Shown one piece after another: positions 49,101-61,682 of a DNA stretch of 64,000 bases. The stretch spans positions 48,849,410 to 48,913,409 of the forward strand of contig NC_031774.1 of the NCBI RefSeq assembly GCF_001522545.3. The letters run 5' to 3'. Position 1 is the first letter of the stretch. Each line of letters starts with the position of its first letter. The notes beneath the pieces were generated by a model. It was not told the origin of the DNA. It did not search any database and saw only the letters and a program-made list of their open reading frames with translations. A program made the translations under genes and the position numbers. Origin of the DNA: Parus major. Its lineage: Eukaryota; Chordata; Aves; Passeriformes; Paridae.

Positions 49101-52100
49101 CTCAACCTCTATTCCTTTATAAGCAGAGAATGGAGAATACTTAAGGAAAATAAGATTCATTTCCTTAAAAACCTCTAAGCTAATGCATTGTTATGTTTGT
49201 TACTGTGGTTTCTGTGAGAGGAGAGGAAGAAGTGTGCACTTCTAAAGCAAACCATTTCCAAAACAATACCCACATCAGTGGCTGCTTTTGGCACCAGCTT
49301 TCTGCTTCCTTCCCTTTCCCCTTTCTGCTTGATTCGCGACAAAATGTGAGACCCTATGCAGCAGGAAAAAATGATTTTCCCACATGGTGGAATTTTACTG
49401 GTCTCAGAGTGTGATAAGATATGGCTACACTCTGTGTTGAACCTGCCTCAAAGGCCAGGGGAAGCCTTGACCTGCATGGTGTGAAATGAGGCGATAGTGA
49501 GCCCTGACATCACTTACCACAGGACAGGGCGAGAGGCAGCAGTGGGCACTGGGGTGCACAATACAGCAGGAACCAGGTCTTTCAGACAACAACACAAGTG
49601 TGCAAAGCCAAGTGCACAGCCCAGGTACAAAGCATCACAGTCCTCTGCCTGGCCAGTCATTCATACAGCCACGTAAACTGGTGTGAGAGTTGCATATGGG
49701 ACTCTGCTTTTCTACCCTGTTTCTCCCAGAACAAAGAAAGGTAGAGCAAAACAACAGCTATGGCTTTGACTGTCCCTTCATCAGCTTGCAAGGAGTGGAA
49801 GTATCCCTAAACCAGGACTGCCTTGGTGCACCTGTGTGTGTGTGTGAACAGAGACAGAAGCTGTGTGTGCGGTACTCTTAACACCAGTAATTGTGTCTGT
49901 ATCTAGATCATCTGAAAACCAGACAGCTATTATGAAGCAGACATAAATTTTGATGCTAAAAGTCTATCATTCAAAAATCTGTGTAGTCTTTTAGTAACTT
50001 GAAAATTAAGAGACTTCTTTTTTAAAAGCATGATCGACAATGTGCTTTACCTTAATCAGTCTCCAAGATCTTGTCACTAGCCAGACTAATAATCCAATAC
50101 TCTTTCAACAGTCTTCACAATAATGGACATATTTTCAGCTTTCTCAGGTCGGGCAACTTATCAAAGAGAACTGTGTGGCTCCATGCAGAGCTGCAAGTGA
50201 TTCTTAGCAGCTTACCGTACAGTACCTCATGCAGGGACTTGTGCTACATTCCCGTGGATTATGGACTTCATCAGATTCTTTGAAATGAAGTAGCTATCCA
50301 ATATATACAGGGATCTCACAAGGCGGCTAAAACTTTATTGACACTGGAGAAGTGTACACATTTATTTATTAAATAAGAAAATATCTTATACACATGCGCA
50401 GAGACACATGAACACACACATGCCATCAGAGTACATGGGGATAAGGAAATCTGCAACATTATCACCTGAGGTAGAAGAGATGAGGGAAAGAGGCTTCTGT
50501 GCACCACACTCATTTTACCCCTGCTTTTCATTACGTGGATAACCTTAGAACTGTTCTTGTTAGCATTTAGAAAAAGGGAAAAATCTAGCCTCCTGCAGGG
50601 GAGCTATTATTGCTAGACTGTACTAGCATTATCTTGCTTATGGGGGGGCATATTGTTTATGCAGTCTATTTATCAGTGTAGGAATATATCTACCAATATA
50701 GCAATATCTCTGCAGTAATGGCATGCAAGAATAAAAGAGTTTTCATGAACACAGAGTTGCTGCCTGTAGCATGTAAATCTGAGATACTAAAGGATTATTT
50801 ACCTATCATTAAGATATGGATTTTTTATCTAGTCCAGTTTTTCTTGCAGCAGAAATCATATTAAACTCTCTAGCTATTATATCTAACATCCATTGGGCAC
50901 CTTTTCATTCTGGGTAACCTAATATAAATGAAGAAAATAAATCCACAGCAATTTGTTGAGGTGCCTTTTTCCCCCTGCCCCCTCCTCCTTTTCTTGAATT
51001 AAATTCACATAATAAAATCCAAGGGTTGCATTTCACTCACATCCGCTTCAATTAACGTGCATGACTTTGTATGAAATTTTTAATGGAAGAAAAAATCTAA
51101 AACACAATATTTTTAAGCCATTGTGTAGGGTAAAAATGCTGCATACAACACAATGTGCTTATATGTCACACAACAGTCAGATGGGCTTTAAAATTCAGTG
51201 TGAGCCTTCCCAGTGCTCCATTTCTCTCATATTTTCCCATTATAGGATGTCTTTTAAGAGATTTTAGTGATTTTAAATTAATGAAATATTGTTCAATAAT
51301 GTTGCTTTAGGAAGTGTTTGCTTGTCTGAAACAACCAGGGCTAATAATAACAAATCCGTTAATAATAGTAGGAATATAATGGCTGAAAAGTCAGTCAGTC
51401 AAGAGATTCTAACACAGTATTTGTTGGTTTTTTTTCTCTTGGATAATGGATTTCTGATGAATGATAAATTTATTTTTTTTAAGATTGCTTTTTGTTTAAA
51501 ATTTCCCTTTCTGCTGAAAGACAAAGGGTAGTTTGGATCCTGATAGGAGAATTTTATAACAAAATTGTAAACAATGAAAAAAATTGGTTTAGTAATATTT
51601 TTCACTAGGGAGAAAAATATTTTCTGAGAATAACATATGAGGAGTAGGTGTAAAATTTGACTTCATTAAACCATTAACTGTATGTGCAAATCAGTTCATT
51701 TACATTGCCTTTTTGGTATGCCAGTTTAAAATTACCCCCACCCATTTGAGGTGGGTCAAAAAGGTAATAGCACAGACACACCTGGTTATATATGATATTC
51801 TACCTCCCTTCTGAAACTTCTGGTGTTTGGCATCTCAGGGCAGAATTGGCAGAGCAGAGGGAGAATCAAATTATTCCCATCTTGCTGCACACAAGACATT
51901 TATAGCTAGAAAATAATCCCAATTGTCTCTTCTTGTGTCTCACCTTAGACTGGCTGAAAAATTGTCCTGTACCATACAAACAAATCGTTGCCTATGCTTT
52001 GTGCCACTGGAGCAAAAAGTTGAAATTGTAGTCAGAGTCAGAGGTGTCTGTTCCTTCATGTAACATGGAAGTAGGTGTCTTGTTTAGTCCATGGATCAAT

Positions 52101-55100
52101 CTGCAAAGTCATGAGTTTTTCCAGCTAGGTATCTCACATGCTGACTTCAACCCACCTGAAGTAATTCAAAGGGTGACAACTTTGCAAGTTATTTTGGCTG
52201 TGTCTTGTTGGGTGGTTCCCTGTTTAATTCAGTCATATAAGAGTTTCAACCCAGGTATTTCCCAGACAGCCCTTTCAAATCCTTCTGGAGGAACTGTGGC
52301 AATAACCAAGATGTTCCAGGAAAGATACATGGACCAAGCGTGTCCTGAGAGGCAGAAAATCAGCTCTGCACAAGGCACAAGAGAAAAAGAGGACCAGAAA
52401 ACAGAGCTGAAACTCAGTGGTACCCAGGGGATCAAATGAGTTTTTCCTTCAGTTACTGGAAAGATCTATTTGTTCTTTATTGACCTTTCTTCATCCTAAT
52501 CCCTTTTTCTTTTCTAATATATTTAAGAGAATGAAGTCCTTCTAATAAGGTTGAATTGAGGAAATTATAGGCTCTGCTGACTTATTTAAGGGCGTGTATA
52601 AACCAAAGGTTACCTTATCCCAAACCTCTCCTGCAATACCGTCATATCTCCTGCAATATAAACACCACTGAAATACTATACTGAAATGCTATAGTCGAGT
52701 CTTGTGTTCTACTTTTATAGATGCATAGTACACATACAATGATACTATGTTTATTCATTCTGTTAATTGGTTCAAACATGATTTTTAATGTGTAACATAA
52801 AAAGAGGTTTTCAAGTTTAATTGGACTGTCAACCCCATCATGCTCATCTTTATCTCTGGCCGCTTTTACTTCCAGACTAGCATTTTTTATAGGATATCCA
52901 CACATGATAAAGCATCCAAACAACTTTTTCACGTCATCTTCAATGAATTCAGAGGATGCAACAGTTTGCACACTCCTCTGAACACATTTTATTAATCTCA
53001 CTTTCATTCTACAAGGCTACAGTGAATCATGTCATAAATATCTGTCTTGCACCCATGAGTTGATATACTATTTTATTCTATGATCCCTTCTCTCAACTCA
53101 TAGCTTAAAAATCTGGCAAAAAAAGTATTCCGGTTCTATTTTCTCATTTTAGTAAAATTTCAAAATGTTACAGAAAATCTCCTTCCAAAGCTGACAACAT
53201 CTCTCAATCGTGTAGTGTTATTTTTAGAAAATAAGAGAATATGCTTGTGTACAATAAATGTATAAGATCAGGCTCAAAGCCAGCATAAAATAAACACTGA
53301 ACTAGATGGATATATACCATCCTGTACCTATCAAGGTTCTGGTCCAGAGAACATGTGCTGAAAGCCTCTTATAGAATTATATAATTTTTACATCCACCTA
53401 GCTGATTTTATTCAATGTCAACTCCATGTCAAGTACCTTATTTTTGAAAACAGTCTTGCAAATATTCACACAGTTCAAACTGAATCCATATGCAACTGCG
53501 TGCGTGATATTGAGTGTGTGAAAAATCAAATGGTGTTTGTGAACCCTGTCAGCCTTTGCTGACCATAAAGACAGTAGTTTCCTAAGCTGGACAAAATAGT
53601 TGTTCAAAATCAGTTCCACCAGACTATATATCTATGATGAAGCTGTCTTCTGCCCTCTTCCTTCCCCACACATCTTGTCACAATAAAGATCTGGGTCCTT
53701 CATGTCATCATTTGTAATTTGATGCTAAATTATTTGGAAATGGAAATATACTATCCTCTTTATAATAGGATCCTCCTTTTGCTGTATTCTTACGTTGAAT
53801 GTTTATTTTTCAGCCAGGAGGTCATCAACAATAGATGTGAGACTTGGTCATCGATGACATATGTGAGAGTTACTTGGAGGAGACCATACGCATCTTGTGG
53901 TCAGATTTTTGTTTACACTTTAAGCCTAAGAGTAAAAAAAAATCAGAAATTTTTATTTTTGGTTCAATAGCCCAACATTTCTTTAGACTGTTCTCAGCAG
54001 ATTTTTGGCCTTGAGTAGTGGCATGTGGCACAAACTGACTTGTGATATTTTTTTTCTGCTTTGGATGTCGGAGGTCTTGTGAGATCATCTGTTTTTTCCT
54101 AAAATTCCTGCCATCTTGAGCCAAAACCTCATGAGAATAGTTGTTCTTGGAACATTTTTTTTTAATATGAAAACCAGAATGGGTAAAATAGGCCTCTCTT
54201 GGTTTTGGATTTGCCCCACAACAAAACCCAATACTTTGTTTAAATACACATATTCTGATCTGAGGTCTCCTTACTACTCCCCCTCCCTTAATAAGCATAA
54301 AAGGAGTTTTAATTTCAAAATAAATCATAAGGCTCTTCTTGTAACAGATTCCGAGTGACATCATATTCCATGGGCCCTTTCTAGACTCCTTTACTTCTTT
54401 CCATTTGCTGTTTTTGGTTTTGTTGTTTTTTTTGGTGGTTATTTTTGGTTCTTTAATTAAGAGGTACGTGTTACTTAATAATTAATACAATATCTGTGAC
54501 TGCTCGAGTAGCAGTATTTTACACTTCCACCACCCAAAAGCAAATAAAATGTTTTTATTGTTATCTATTATGTGTTAGCTATTATTTCTTACAAGAAAAT
54601 GAGAAAAAAGACTTTCAAAGCTTTTGAGGAGAGACAACAGAAAACTGACAATAGATCATTCTTGATCAGACAGCAGAAGCTGATGCCAAAAGAGATATAT
54701 TTGCACAAGAAACTAGTTTTTTATAAAGGATTATGCTATGTACATAGATAACAAGACTATCCAAATGTAATCTTACTCTATAAAAGAGGTTTTGATGTAA
54801 AAGTAGAATCTGTGAGTTAGCCAATCTGAAAGGAGGAAATTTTTATTTCTGGGAGCTATTTTTTTCCACAACTATTATTTGTTATAGAGCTTTTTTCTTT
54901 AAATGAGATCCTGGATAAAAATGCACTGAATTTGTTAGACACACCTGATCCACAAGTTCATTTTTCAAATTCTTTTATAAAAAGCCAGGGGAATTCTCAT
55001 TAAATAACCAGCTGAGAATAAAAACCCTTTTCAAACCAAGCTGCCTAGGACTTAACATACTGAAGATGGTCAACCTGCCTTTTGAACTGTATTTAACTTC

Positions 55101-58100
55101 CTGGACATTCAGGTGCATCTTCTGTGTTGGGTGTGACTTCTTTGACCACTTGCAGGTGTCTGATAATAATGGGTCTTTTCTAAGTCAAATTCTTAGCTCC
55201 AGGTGATGGCATCCTGTAAGACCAGACACTCCTCTGTGGAGGAATGGGACTGGTGTCATGGTCAGTTCTGCTCTCTAATCAGGTCCCAGTACTTCCCCAC
55301 CCTTTGTGCCTTCAACAGTTTCAGCTTAGGCTGTGAAAAAAAACAAAGTTTAAAAAAAAAAAAAAAAAGAAGAAAATAACAGAAAAAATATGCCTTCTAT
55401 GTCAGGAAAGTTAAAATCTTTCTTCTAAGCCATAATTACCAACAATCTCAGCCATTGTTCTGTAATGAGGTTTGATGTTTTAAACTACAAAGACACACAT
55501 TTAGGATATAGAACAGTGTTGCTGGGGTTTTTTATGTATTTCTTTTAATTCTAGAAATTGTCTTTCTTTATTTGATATAAATCTGAAGGCAGAAACTCAT
55601 TGTAGATACACAAGTGCATGCAGTATGGACATATCAAAAGGAATTAATCTATACAGGTATAGATAAAAGAAGCAGGAATAAATGTATATAGGCAGTGGGT
55701 ATGAGAGAAGACAAAAGGCAGGGAAGAAGACAAATACAAATAAAAGAGAATATGAGAAGACTGTTGTATTAAGTTAATACTATGGGAAATGAAAGTCCTT
55801 TAAGATTCTCAGATGTAAGATACTATGTAAGTATAAAGCTTTGGGGTTTTTTATCTAAAATTTGAGAAGAGAGAATGTAGTCTGAAAGCAGCTCCTAAAT
55901 ATGATTATATGAGGCTACGGACACAGTTTCTGCCAGGTATCATGAATTTCAGTGTATTGCTGTGTTATTAAAAGCAACCAGCAGCGTGAACCTGCTGTAT
56001 TATTAACATGTTACATTAGCCTTAATAGTTAATCCAGTATTCATATTCATATTGTGGGCTCTTCTTCTAAGAGAGAGTAACAGCTTTCTAAATGCTTTTA
56101 AGATTTCCAAGAATAAAATTAAAGCATGTTTAAGTACTTGTTGGAAATTGTGTGCAGAATTCTGAATAAGGGAGTTATTGCATTGTATCAGGACCCTTAA
56201 GAGATTCAGCTGAGAAATAAATTATGTAAACAATGCAATATGTGTGTGTGTCTACAGCTGTATATCAATATCACCTATATCTATGTATACAAATATCCTT
56301 ATCCTTTTCCGTCAGTCTGGAATGTGTTATACTGGAGACACTGAACCTTTCAAAAGAGATGCAAGACATGTTTTTAATGTTGCTTCAGAATTCAGAAGCA
56401 AAACAAAAACTGGATAAATACTTCATTACATTTTATAAACAATCTGCTTTCTGATAATTATTATGGAGCAACTTTTCATTCTTTTTAATGAAGTTTGACT
56501 CTGAATGCATATGTGGGAAATTAATTTTGGAGAAAGAATTCAGTTCAGCGTAATGTATCCTAAATGAGATTTGTGGAAACCCACAAGGTGCCTGCAGTTC
56601 CAGTGAGAGGGGTGAGTGCTGATGGAGGAGGACAGATGCCAGTCGGAGGTTGCAAGAACAATCTACCCCTGCCCCTTGGTTCTGGAGGGAATTGTTCCAG
56701 AGCTACTTAAAGGGCTCACATTCATCTTGGTTGCAGGTTCAGATTGGATTTCCTTTCTGCAGCTGCTCCACGCTCCACTTGCACAAAGTCCAAACATCTG
56801 GGTTTAATGTGAACAGAGTGGATTTCAAGCTTAATTCTTCTCTTTGTCTCTGTGTGTATGAGTATGTGTGTGTGAAGTAATCTTTCTAGAATACTTTATT
56901 GCTTTCCTAAATATTTCATTAGTTTTGCATCCTTACCATTTATTTTGGTATGAAATACACAATCAGTAAAAAGCCTCGTCTCCTGTCCTGTTTCCTACTC
57001 TGCCTTCAGAACATGCTATTGTTTGTATTGTCTGGAAACAGGTTGAAGACCTAACTGAAATACTGTTAATCATCAACAATTTTTTACAACTTATTCTAAC
57101 ATAGGTGTTTCAGGTGCAGTAATCCCTTCTGATATTTTTTTTATTTATTTTTAGAGAGGACCAATAGGAAAAAAAAATCATTTGTAGGATCATAAATATT
57201 GATTTTTGAACTCGCTCTCTTGGCAGTGTAATATGTCCACCTCCATTTATGATGTTTTATGTCTTATATAGATTGGGCGAAATATTAAACCTCATGTGAG
57301 AGAATAGAAGAAAAAATATAAAATCAGGGAGTAAATATCTGGCTTGTTTATCATTCCTCCCAGTTTGATTTTGGTAGGTTCCGGAGAACACAGGTGTAGG
57401 ATACTGAATTATAGCAAATAAAAGACTAAAACATAACAAAGCTACCTGAGGGTTTGGCTGAAGTCCCTGTGCAAACTGTGATTAACTGAATACCTGCCCT
57501 GGAATGCTGGTTTGGCAAGAGGTTATACACACATGAATGAATCTGTCTGCATACTTAGACACTGCAGTTAAACTTCTTTCTCATAAAAAAAAAAAAAAAG
57601 GGTGTTATTTCCGAAGTTGTGGAATATAGTTTGAGTCTGCCTATTTTGATTTAGGTTCCTCATCCTCAGAAGAAAAGTGAGGTGACAAGTGTCCTACATG
57701 TATAAGAGAGTGGGAAGAAGAGAAGCAGCAGTCAAAGACAAGACTGGGTGCATGAAGGCAGCTAGGCAGGATTTATTCCTAAAAATCAGTGTTCCTCTGA
57801 GAAATGGAGGCTGATCTCTGTGTAAAATGCTGAAGGTCTATTGATGTAAATTTACCTGAGGTTATATCTCAAAACCTTTGAGACCACCAGTGAAGAACAG
57901 GTCACATATTAATGGAACTTAATAGATAATATACAGAATATATATGGATGGATTAAACATAAACCCAGAATTTTCAGCAGAGCCTAAGGGGGCTGAAAGT
58001 CAGTGGTTTGTGGGAACATGAGGGTTTGTCTATGTGGAAAGACAGAGCAGCACACAAGTAAAAGTCTTTCAACTGCAGTTATGCTACTGGTGTAGACACA

Positions 58101-61100
58101 GCCTTACTTATACTCACAGCCCCCTTTTAGAGGACTAACTATAAATTACTTTTCAGGCTAATGTTAATCCAGACTTAAAATGTCTGCACAATGATTATGT
58201 ATTAGTGTCCATTGTACTGGTTTCTATATGGTCTAAAGCTGTGTATGATTGTGTGGACATGGTACAGTCAGAAGGGAAAAGTCATTGCTTGCTATTAAAG
58301 AACTTACCTTCCGACTATATTTCCTGTCTTTTTACTTTATTTTTGTTGTTTTCTATGCATATTTAATATGTGCTAATAATTTGGATCCTGGACATTAACC
58401 CTACAGGGTAATCCCAAAGCCATTTTACTCTCTTTCCTTGTTTCCATTAGAGTCAGATGTACATTTCCAGCTGGGAACAACAATAGCAAATGTGTCTTGC
58501 ACAGAAGAGCACATGATGGTCCTGGATGCCTCTGGCTCACATGATGTGAGATGGTTAGAAATTTCCCCAGCTTTTCTTTATGCAGACATGTTGTGCATGA
58601 ACTTGCAGAGAGGGACCTCGCCCTTGATTTATAATCAAGTCATGAGATCATCTATGCTCTAAAAGAGTCTATTGTCCAAATTTTACTAGCTTTTCTGCAG
58701 AAAAATTTTGCCAGGGTGTGGAGAACTGGCCCCAAAAAGTAGTTTTTCTTCTCACAGATTTAAATTATTTCTGATCCATCCTTTTTATCTCCTCACCTTT
58801 TTTACTAATTTCCCTGAAAATTCAAGGTTTACCAACAGCTATTACTGTTTTACTATGCCTGCAAGAGGGTTCTGGTACTTGCTGCAATTGGGGATGAGAA
58901 AAAATATTTCCTCAAAGCTGCTGCTAGCCAGATTTTTTATTTATTTTTGTGTGTGATGGAAGCATCAGAAAATATACTTTTGTTTTAGTGTGTATGGGGG
59001 TAGTGGTTGTGTGTCAGCAGAGTTCAGCAGTCTGCTTTCTTTGGCAGTTATTCCTAAAATCAGCCTCACCAGGAGGTCACCAGGATCATGTGACAGCTAT
59101 TGGGGAATCATTTTCTTCTACATATCCCACTCAGAAATATCCCTGTGCATCATTGTGATTTTATTTTATTTTTTTGCAAGATTTTGCTAAAGATTTCCAG
59201 GCATCCTTCATTTTTTTACTATAATGGGCAACATTATGCATTGCCCATATAGGTGCATACCATCCCTAATCTCTGCATAGAGTTGCTCACCATACACAAA
59301 AAACACCCATATAGCAATTAAATTCAGACACTTGGTCGAAAACATCCAGTTCGTTTTGCTTCTACTTGTTTTGAGAAAAAGACTCCCCCCAGCTTCATCT
59401 GAATAGGCAAGATTGACATAAAAAAGTACTTCAAGAGATGAACTTGTCTACTGAACACAAATACAGTGAGTTTCTGTATATCTTTAAATGTTTTATATGT
59501 CCTAGTCATATATAATTTATTGTGTTGTGAAGCTGAGCCCTTCTTTGAATGAAAATTTTACTGTCAGAGCCTGGGGTACTTTAGTCCGATGATTTAAAAC
59601 TCTCAGTGCGCTTGTAGCAAATAGCACTTTTTATTACAGCATGTTTGTCCAAGAGGTCAACTTTCAGCACAGCAGGATTTCTTCCCACTGTAGAATTATT
59701 TCTGATGGCAAGAATCTCCCATCTTAATTCATCTGGTGCTGAATGCACTAGCCAATGCTTTCTCAGAGGCTCATTAGACTGGACCTGCCAATGCACAAGG
59801 AAAGTGTGAAAACTTCACCTTTTCTTATGCAAGCATTCTTGCTAGCAGATTATACAGCATGTTAAATGCTGTATGCTTGCTTATACCCCTTTGGTCTTAA
59901 GATTCCCATTTATAGTTTTGCTCCAGTATTTCATTTTCTCAGAGATGATGTTGAATCTAAGCTGCCTTGTGATGATGTTAAATTCATTCTGGAGATGAGT
60001 AAAAGTGACTAAAATTATGTGCGTGCTTCTTGTGAAATATTATATGCCAAGCAGGTCCTAGATTAAAAGACAAGCTCCACTTTAAAGATAATGTGATTAA
60101 TTTCCTCAACCAAAACCAGCTAGATTTCATGCTTAGGCTGATACAGTGTAGATGCCCTATTACACCCATTTACAGCCTCCATCCCTTTGCTCAGCCCCTG
60201 CTGAGCCTATTAAGTTGGTATCAAGTCAACTTGTCCCTTAGTGATAGTACACAAACTCTCAGAGTGCTGCAGAATTCTGCATCTGTCCTTTTACCTGTCA
60301 CTTCAGCCTCCTTTTACTGATGTTAAAAGAAATCTTTACTGTCAGTCATATAACCAATTCACTTTGTTCACAGCCTGTGACAACCTTGTTGTGTTTCTCC
60401 CACCACAGAACTGACTTCTGTGAATTAGTATTCTCAAAATTTAGACTAGCTCATTAGTCTGAATAAATTTGAAAGGTTGCTGTTCACATTTTTTTTTAAA
60501 TGTAGCTCAGCTTTGCTTGGATATAATTTAGGCATCTTTAGAAAAAAAAAGAAAAAAACCCACAAACAGGAAAAAACTCAACGACCAAACAGCCCAGCTC
60601 CCAAGTATTCACTGTATGATTTCAGAGCTAAAGGTTCTCTCAGTGGATTCATTTGAGCTAATATAAATTTAATCAAATCTTCCGAGTTTTTTCCAGCTTC
60701 CCCCCTTTTTTTTTCTATTTTTTTTTTTAACATTTATTTTGGTATATTTGAAAAATTGGATGCTCTTTCAAGAAAGAAAACAGAAGTTCAAATGTAAATC
60801 TCAACCATCATTGTGGTTTACTATGTTCACCAGACCAGCTGGTTTCCACATTATCACTGCAACTATAGAGTAAACTTTCTCCCTCAATGAATGAAACCTA
60901 ACCCCACCTGCCAGTTCTGTACACATGACTGTTAGTGCACTAAGCCAATGTAATGAAGTAAACATTTTCCACTAAAAAAATTCTCATGATTAAGCAGAGA
61001 AACCACCATTTTTGCTCTTACTTTCAAAGTCCTACCAGCAGAAGCACTTAGTTCCCTGCTTTCATGAAAATCATTAAGGTATTTTCACTCTGTCATGTCA

Positions 61101-61599
61101 TTTCTTGTAGGCATTACAGTGGATACATCTGGTCTGCCCCAGCACAAATCTCATATGGTGCAGGAGTGTGCAGCCACAGGGAACCAAAGAGTTCAATGTC
61201 TTGGGTGCACACCTGTCGTTCTTTCTTTAGGGAAACTCTCAGGCATCCCTCATCTCTCTCATCTGGTGGTAAGGTGGCATCAGGACACCATTTTGGATTG
61301 TGCTAGTTTTCCAGGACATTAGTATCAGGAAACCGTAAGGGGCAAGGAAATCACTTTCAAGAAACAATAATCAAACAATAATACAGTAATTTGGATCATT
61401 GGAGTACTTTTCATAAGATGAAGTCAATGTTTTATAAACAAACACAGAGGGAACTGATGATGACACCTACTTTGGGTTTGAAAAATTAAGTACAGGGGAC
61501 AAGTCTCCCCCCATTCAAATTCCTTTCTTGTTGAAATTGCACAAGTTTCACTGGAGCCTCTTCTAAGTTACCTTGGCAATATAAAAATCCAGTCTAGAA
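46146..61599. other. Unique AT-rich DNA, no assigned gene
   Basis: This 15-kb stretch has no recognised gene, RNA or dated mobile element. It contains homopolymers at 55352-55368 (A17) and 57585-57599 (A15), a TG run near 49829-49845, T/G-rich tracts near 54408-54450, and A/C-rich sequence near 60541-60590. Two longer open frames (52044-52439 plus, 131 codons; 53870-54364 minus, 164 codons) are treated under findings and rejections. Near 58451 there is a good pyrimidine-rich acceptor opening into a 70-codon frame, without a good donor. Confidence 0.35.
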
Positions 61600-61682
61600 G
61601 CCAGGGAGGTTAAATAATTTACCCAAGGTCACATCACAAGCACCTGAGCCTCAGAGTAAAGAATAGAGGTCCTCAGAGTCTT
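61600..61682 (+). mobile_element. MIR SINE 3' fragment
   Basis: GGGAGGTTAAATAATTTACC, CAAGGTCACATCACAAGCAC, GAGCCTCAGAG and GAGGTCCTCAGAGTC follow the MIR consensus AGAGGTTAAGTAACTTGCCC, AAGGTCACACAGCTAGTAAG and so on. It is a short, diverged copy on the plus strand. Confidence 0.65.

Noticed and set aside
52044..52439. 131-codon plus-strand open frame
   Set aside because: No domain, no splice signals and no recognisable similarity; it is within the range expected by chance for 64 kb read in six frames.
58451..58662. Frame after a good acceptor with a weakly RCC1-like VSCTEEHMMVLDASG
   Set aside because: The likeness is short and lacks the conserved Gly pair of RCC1 repeats; no good donor or partner exons are visible.
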